Assembly (NCBI GenBank): GCA_949126835.1
Contig: OX421497.1
Location: 47,485,715-47,549,714 of the forward strand
DNA: 64,000 nucleotides
Source of the DNA: Anisus vortex
Lineage: Eukaryota; Mollusca; Gastropoda; Planorbidae
Direction of reading: 5' to 3'
In this document: piece by piece, positions 58,586 to 64,000 of the stretch
Numbering within the stretch: the first letter of the stretch is position 1
How the letters are laid out: each line of letters starts with the position of its first letter
Translations under genes and position numbers: made by a program
The notes under the pieces: generated by a model
Told to the model about the DNA's origin: nothing
The model's database searches: none
The model's input: the letters and a program-made list of their open reading frames with translations, nothing else

Positions 58586-59046
58586 ATGGACAAATTAAAA
58601 AAATTAATGGAATTTGGAGATAGATTGTGCTATAAGGGGGAGAAATTGGACAGTTGGATAGCAAAAAAAATTACAGAGGATGATGAAAGGGAACAGAGAC
58701 TTTTTGAAAGAGAGACAAAAAGAGAAGCAGAAGAGACTAAAAGAAAAGCAGAGGAGTTTGAAAGAGAGACAAAAAAAAAAAGCAGAAGAGGAAGAAAGAG
58801 AAAATGAAAGACTTAAAGAAATTAGGCAACATGAAGAAAAGATAGAAGAACTTAAACTGGAACAATTAAAACTCAGTCAAGGAACTATGACAGAAATGAA
58901 ATCATGCAGAAGCAAAAAGGATACTATAAAAATAAAATATTTCAATCCAAAAGAGGAGAAAATCAAGAGTTATCTAATGATGTTTGAATGTCTGGCTACA
59001 CAAAATAAGATCGCGAAAGAAAAGTGGGCAACGCTTATATTGTCCA
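58586..59046 (+). pseudogene. Ty3/gypsy-type gag remnant 1
   Basis: Starts MDKLKKLMEFGDRLCYKGEK, then a long charged coiled coil of Glu/Lys/Arg repeats, then FNPKEEKIKSYLMMFECLAT and EKWATLI, matching the start of the capsid region in gypsy Gag proteins of invertebrates. An 11-A run (58771-58781) shifts the frame within the coiled coil. At about 59047 the frame continues into RTE reverse transcriptase sequence, so no capsid C terminus, protease or pol follows. Confidence 0.75.
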
Positions 59047-59375
59047 AAGTGAAAGACGAAGTTGAAAATGCTATCAAGAAAATGAAACATGGTAGGGCCC
59101 CAGGGCCGGACAATATTCCAGTGGAAATATATGACGCATTGGGAGAAATAGGCATAAATGAAATAACTCAACTTGTTAACAAAATATATGATACTGGTAA
59201 GATCCCCTCAAGCTTAAGCAGATCAATTTTCATCACAATACCCAAGAAACCTGGAGCAACAGAGTGTGAATCACACAGAACAATTAGCTTAATGAATCAT
59301 GTCACAAAAATACTCCTCAGAATAATCATGGAAAGAATAAGAAGCATAGCTGAACCAAAGCCAGATGTGTCTTAA
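59047..59375 (+). mobile_element. RTE-type reverse transcriptase fragment fused in frame to gag
   Basis: VENAIKKMKHGRAPGPDNIP, GEIGINEITQLVNKIYDTGK, RSIFITIPKKPGATE, HRTISLMNHVTKILLRIIME and RIRSIAEPK match RT segments 1-2 of RTE LINEs. It lacks both the 5' endonuclease and the 3' half, ending at TAA-type stop near 59373. An internal fragment is unusual for a LINE insertion. Confidence 0.8.
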
Positions 59376-60219
59376 CACATAAATCTCGTGTAAAGCAAGT
59401 TTAAACATAACATCGCACTTCCCCCAGAACTACGACTTAGAAATATAGAGATTGTTCAAGGACTTTGTCAAATGCCTTAGAATAATCTATAAAGCATAGA
59501 TACAGGTCTTTTTGCATCTGGATGCATCTTTCAGTTAACATAGATAAGGTGAAAATAGCATTTCCGATGTGCTTACCGAATCTTTAAAACCGAAACTAAA
59601 TTATATATTATACCAATAGACTATAAGCATTAATTAAATAATTGTGGTATAGTCTGTGACTCTATAAACATTCATTAGCACTAAATCACCTCAACAAGTG
59701 AACTGTGTGAGCATTCATTTAATTATTATTTAAGACACTACTGAAATACTCTGAATGCTTGTGATTTTATACTGGATTATTAGTTAATACTTCATTACTT
59801 CTCATTTCTTTGACTAATAACTCGCAATAACTATACATGTTATTTTAAATGTTTCTTTTTAAGGTAAATTTCTGTTAGATGTTTTCGTCTTGTTTGTTTA
59901 TGTTTTATTGAAGTAAAATTATTATTGTATTGTCATTGTTCATAAATATTGTGATTCTCTTGTTGACATTTACTACTATCATTGTCTGTCCATGCAGCAT
60001 TTGTGTAAATAATTGATATTGTGTTGTGTTAAATTTATTTTTCATTGTGTTGTGTTTATTAATTTAATTTTTTTAAATTTAGTTGTTTAAATGTAATTTA
60101 CATGAATACTAGTTCCAAAGTAAACATTAACATTCCTAAAGTAATAACATTACATGATAAGGTTACATAATAATATTATTACACTTTACCAAATAATAAC
60201 ATTGTGTTGTAAAAAAAAT
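59376..60219. other. AT-rich region, no recognised feature
   Basis: No coding signal; similar in composition to 58059-58579. Confidence 0.5.
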
Positions 60220-60398
60220 AACACTGTACTGCAACATTGTACTGCAACATTGTACTGCAACATTGTACTGCAACATTGTACTGCAACATTGTACTGCAAC
60301 ATTGTACTGCAACATTGTACTGCAACATTGTACTGCAACATTGTACTGCAACATTGTACTGCAACATTGTACTGCAACATTGTACTGCAACATTGTAC
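60220..60398. repeat. 13-bp minisatellite, about 14 units
   Basis: CTGCAACATTGTA repeated nearly without change. The repetitive ORFs on both strands are artefacts of the array. Confidence 0.96.
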
Positions 60399-60429
60399 TA
60401 TAACAAATTGTGGTCAATATTAAGTAATA

Positions 60430-61257
60430 ATGGACTCAAAAGTTCAATTGCTTTATGAGGAAGCTGAATCTTTAGCAAAAAAATTTGACATAACCGATAC
60501 AAAAGAATATCCAGAGTTTATAGAAAATAAAGTAAAGCAATTAAAAAAAGAGTTAGCAGATAGAGAAAGGGATGAACGCGCAGAGAATAGGGCGCATGAG
60601 CTTAAGCAAAAATAACTGGAATTAGATAAAGAAAAAAAGTCTAAGAGAAACACAGTTAAAATTAGAACATGAACTAGAATGAGCTAAACTACAAAATAAT
60701 AAAGTTGAACAATCAAAAAATGAACAAAGTAAATATAGTGTCAGATTTCAAATGGTTCCTTTTGATGGCAAATAAAAAATAGTAGACTTTCTTAATCTCT
60801 TTGAGGCCACTTGTAAGGGGTACAGTATCCCCATATCACAATGGTATATTCATCTGATTCCACAATTAAAAGACAAGGGTAGAGAAGCTCTAGCACATAT
60901 AGAACATAGATAAGGAAATAACAGATTATGCAATAATTAAAGAACAATTAATTACATTTTTTACACATTCAGAAGATTACTATAGGCAAAAATTTCATAA
61001 TTGAACCCAGAGCTTTTGTGTCTGAGGTCAAAACTTTTTTATTGACATGGTTATAGTTAATAAAGATAGATGCAAAAAATCCCAATGAAATAATTGAAAT
61101 TATGGTTGTTGATAAAGTGTTGGAACAAGCTTCTAAACCTTTATTTACTCACATAATGGAAAGAAAAGTGAAAACTGTTGAAAATTTAATAGAGGCTATT
61201 TCAAACTTTAAAGACAGTCACCCTAATGTCAAAACTATGAGACTGAGACTGAATTGA
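60430..61257 (+). pseudogene. Ty3/gypsy gag remnant 2 with SCAN-like capsid region
   Basis: ATG at 60430 opens MDSKVQLLYEEAESLAKKFD and a coiled coil (KELADRERDERAENRAHEL), interrupted by TAA at 60613. Further pieces in shifting frames read FQMVPFDGK, DFLNLFEATCKGYSIPISQW, LIPQLKDKGREALAHI, IKEQLITFFTHSEDYYRQKF and VKTVENLIEAISNFKDSHPN, the order of a gypsy capsid whose C-terminal half is the source of vertebrate SCAN domains. Many stops; no pol is seen before the LTR-like sequence at 63310. Confidence 0.75.
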
Positions 61258-61425
61258 AACATATAAGCCAAAAATTGTAAAAGACTATACATTGATAATT
61301 TCAGACTAGTGTTCATTGGACAGAATCATGAATTTGTCAAATCAATTTTTTATTATTAGATGCATATTGTTATGAAATTTTTCTGTGTATTCATTAGTGC
61401 AAAATGTATGTTAAAGTTATATATA

Positions 61426-62888
61426 TTATTGTAGTATAGTGCCCATCCTTAAATGGGTTAGTTTGTCAACACAAAGTTGGCAAGACAAAAAAATAAAAAC
61501 CGCGGATTCTGGAGTCATCTCATTTGATTTTACACTCCGACTATTCCCCTAAGCTGTCGTGACTGATGCCCTGCTGTTTGTGTTTCTTCTGTTTCCAACT
61601 TTATTCCTGATTGGCGTTCATGCCAGTGGCAAGCCAACCGTGGGTACCTGTCTTATAGATTATAAAATAAAACATCTTCATTGAAAGTACTGTGAGACTT
61701 TGTTAGTGCTTTCAAAAGTAACACCTAAACCACACACCACCACCACAAACTGGTAGCACGAGTGGGGTTGTTCGCAATTTGGTGTGTGCATTGACAAGCA
61801 GAGACAGGTACGCCAGGAAAGGAGAGAGCTGATGTGCATTGCCTTCCCAAGAGAGAGAGATGTCCTAGCAACTGATGGAGGACCATTATAATATACTTTC
61901 AAGGCTTTCTCAGTTGAGCGAAAGACTTGAAGAAATTGAAGCAAAGAAGCGGATAGATGTCTTGGAGAGAGAGTCTGGCAATATGTATAAGCACCACCAG
62001 CACAGCGGAAAATTTGCACCGCCTGGTTTAGTGTGGAGGGGGACTTTGTCAAAAGTGTTTCCATATAGAAGCAAATTCTACCCAGGCATATAATGAGCAG
62101 GACGTGCCTGTCTGCACCTCTTGCTGGGTACCAGGACACATAAAAAGGCGTTGCACATTGAGTCACCCAAAACTAGCGCCCCCCCCCCCCCCCCCGGCAT
62201 GCGGAGTCGAGATCTGGCAGGGTCTGCCAACGACTCTCCACCAAAGCGTAAGAAAAGAAATGTTATGACTGCTACATTGGCGACGCGAGCAACGAGCCTC
62301 CTGCACACATTCAACAACAAAATGAGTCTCAATATTCGACACGGCTGCAGGCATGGCCTCCGAGTACTTCCACAAACTTCAAGGGGTAACCAGTATAAAT
62401 GTAACCACACAAAAGACTAGGTGTCAGCCAACACCCACAGTGCCTTTGTTGTTCTTGCTGTTGGCTGCCTTCCCAGTGGCACATGCCATTCTTGGCTCAT
62501 GAGTGAGCCGTTTAGAATGTTTTAAACTGTAGCGCCCCGGGACGGGTCGCATCAGGCTGGGGAGTCTGTAGTATAGTGCCCATCCTTAAATGGGTTAGTT
62601 TGGCAACACAAAGTTGGCAAGACAAAAAAATAAAAACCGCGGATTCTGGAGTCATCTCATTTGATTTTACACTCCGACTATTCCCCTAAGCTGTCGTGAC
62701 TGATGCCCTGCTGTTTGTGTTTCTTCTGTTTCCAACTTTATTCCTGATTGGCGTTCATGCCAGTGGCAAGCCAACCCTGGGTACCTGTCTTGTAGATTAT
62801 AAAATAAAACATCTTCATTGAAAGTACTGTGAGACTTTGTTAGTGCTTTCAAAAGTAACACCTAAACCACACACCACCACCACATTAT
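61426..62888 (+). mobile_element. miniature LTR retroelement (TRIM-like), LTRs 99% identical
   Basis: Two 318-bp direct repeats, 61430-61747 and 62567-62884, differ at three positions that I can see. Each begins TGTAGTATAGTG and ends CCACCACCACA (TG...CA). TTAT flanks both sides (61426-61429, 62885-62888; ATTAT if the terminal A is shared). A PBS-like TGGTAGCACGAGTGGGG starts at 61751 and a short purine-rich GGCTGGGGAG precedes the right LTR. The 819-bp interior has no RT or integrase. It lies inside the decayed gypsy region, so it inserted later. Confidence 0.9.
61875..62418 (+). pseudogene. gag-like remnant with a CCHC zinc knuckle inside the miniature LTR element
   Basis: Frame 61875-62093 encodes a helical, charged segment (LSRLSQLSERLEEIEAKKRI). 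In the +1 frame at 62113-62154 is CTSCWVPGHIKRRC, a textbook CX2CX4HX4C knuckle. After a run of about 16 C (62179-62194) a third frame has the basic stretch SPPKRKKR. Three frames in 500 bp imply decay. It may be Gag nucleocapsid or a captured cellular CCHC sequence. Confidence 0.65.
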
Positions 62889-63295
62889 ATTTCTGTATTG
62901 TTTGAGTAACAATGAAGTATAAAATATTATTAAGTAGCAAAAAAAAAATGAATATGAAGAGGTATTTTTTTAAAGACACACTTGAATAGATAATGTATGA
63001 TTGGAGGTTAGGAGTTAAATTAAGAGAGCTGATATTGTGAATTTTTTTTTAGATAAAAATGTTTTTTTGTGACAATGATTATTATAAGTAAGAGTAAAAT
63101 ATGAAACATTTTTGGTGGATTTGGTCGCATAACATAGTGACAACATGAACATATGTGATTTGTATTATTTAACAGATTTTATTACGTAGTAACAGTTTGT
63201 CATAAGGTGATAAACATGTTTGCTATATTTAATTATATTTTTTTAGTTTTTGATAGACTATGATTATGCTATGTTTGGTGCCCAAATTTTTTGAT
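62889..63295. other. AT-rich region before the gypsy-type LTR
   Basis: No coding signal. It ends in the purine-rich tract GAGGAGAAGGGGCG. Confidence 0.45.
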
Positions 63296-63309
63296 GAGGA
63301 GAAGGGGCG
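63296..63309 (+). other. polypurine tract-like sequence
   Basis: GAGGAGAAGGGGCG lies directly before TGTAACG, the arrangement of a Ty3/gypsy PPT and 3' LTR. Confidence 0.55.
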
Positions 63310-63852
63310 TGTAACGACCAAATGTAGGTCATCAGACCCGTGACCGGTCAGTGCGACCAGGACTGTGTGACCGGTCAGTGCAATCAGGACTGTGTGACCA
63401 ATCAGTGCGACCAGGACTGTGTGACCGGTCAGTGCGACCAGGACTGTGTGACCAATCAGTGCCACCAGGACTGTGTGACCGGTCAGTGCAACCAGGACTG
63501 TGTCGTGCACAGTCGTCTGACCAGTTTTTGTGAAACACGAGGAATGAGAAGGGGAGTGTGAGAGAGGTGTGTGTAATAGGCAGAGGACAGGAGGTCGCTA
63601 TAGATATTTTACGAAGCTTGTAGGCATGTATTTTTTTATAGAGTCATGAAGAGATTGTGTATGAGATACTTCGAGCTATAGGATTAAATGTTACCAACAA
63701 CGACTTTGATAACTATTTTTTATGTAGTAAATAAATGATATATATATGTCTACAACCAGAGTTGTTATATCTATGTGTGAAATGGGACATTTGAGTGCAT
63801 CCTACGGTGTTGTGGGAGCTGTCACTGACAAGAGTAGATAATATCGGTTACA
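63310..63852 (+). repeat. probable gypsy 3' LTR
   Basis: Starts TGTAACGACC after a PPT and ends GGTTACA at 63852 (alternatively GTTACA at 63872), giving TGTAAC/GTTACA inverted ends. AATAAA occurs at about 63730. No matching 5' LTR was found in the window, so the call rests on the termini and PPT. It includes a 27-bp array. Confidence 0.55.
63338..63505. repeat. 27-bp minisatellite, about 6 units, inside the LTR
   Basis: GACCGGTCAGTGCGACCAGG plus ACTGTGT alternates with GACCAATCAGTGC variants. Confidence 0.94.
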
Positions 63853-63872
63853 CAACACATGAGGATGTTACA

Positions 63873-64000
63873 GAGACCATAAAATAATTGGCTGCTAGAA
63901 TTTATCAAGATGCAACTTCAACTCTATAATAGACCCTTTGGATGAGGCGATGCGGACAAAATTTGTTTGCTCAGTTAAAAATGAAGCAATTCTTAAAATA
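63873..64000. other. window end, no recognised feature
   Basis: Short non-coding sequence. Confidence 0.5.

Noticed and set aside
60154..60458. Cys-rich repetitive ORFs on both strands
   Set aside because: They arise from the 13-bp array, where 39 bp (3 units) makes a repeating peptide; not a gene.
61678..62166. 162-codon - strand ORF
   Set aside because: Antisense to the miniature LTR element; no recognisable domain.

Overview
This is eukaryotic DNA: host genes are split by GT-AG introns, the sequence is AT-rich, and retroelements, DNA transposons and minisatellites are everywhere. The transposon mix (CR1/L2/RTE LINEs, tRNA-like SINEs, hAT, piggyBac-like and pogo/Tigger elements, Ty3/gypsy) and the style of the two host proteins suggest a mollusc, most likely a gastropod. 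That assignment is inference, because no species marker is visible.

Two host genes are supported. On the + strand, positions 818-5417 hold the last four coding exons of a gene ending in a YccV/HspQ-like (hemimethylated-DNA-binding type) domain; its 5' part lies left of the window. On the - strand, positions 47089 down to 15160 hold a complete TMTC2 orthologue: 13 coding exons whose phases all agree, 2,499 nt, 832 residues, close to the length of vertebrate TMTC2. TMTC proteins are ER multi-pass membrane proteins with a GT-C-like N-terminal half and a C-terminal TPR array, linked to O-mannosylation of cadherins. Intron 1 is 18.9 kb and holds most of the mobile DNA.

Layout. 1-605: LINE tail with RNase H. 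818-5417: YccV-domain gene, each of its three visible introns carrying a DNA transposon. 5.4-15.1 kb: intergenic, with a 1.85-kb hAT inserted in tRNA-like SINE heads and a LINE 3' end. 15.2-28.1 kb: TMTC2 exons 13 to 2, with SINEs, an RTE fragment, MITEs and intronic minisatellites. 28.1-47.0 kb: TMTC2 intron 1, with a 29-bp array beside the acceptor, a 17-bp array of about 54 units, nested hAT-type elements, a hAT with transposase remnants and a nearly intact 5'-truncated LINE. 47.1-64 kb: repeats upstream of TMTC2, including an RTE-like LINE tail, nested hAT-type elements, a 21-bp array of about 47 units, a pogo/Tigger element with perfect 25-bp inverted repeats broken by an L2-like LINE, two decayed gypsy gag regions (one joined to an RTE fragment), a short LTR element with 99%-identical LTRs and a gypsy-type LTR carrying its own 27-bp array.

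No convincing new cellular system is visible. The most interesting signals are structural: matched target-site duplications that resolve nested insertions, a SINE family sharing its 3' tail with a LINE family, a young miniature LTR element with a CCHC zinc-knuckle coding remnant, a Gag-RTE chimeric reading frame, a possible upstream ORF overlapping the TMTC2 start codon and a 16-copy, apparently identical 58-bp array in a TMTC2 intron.
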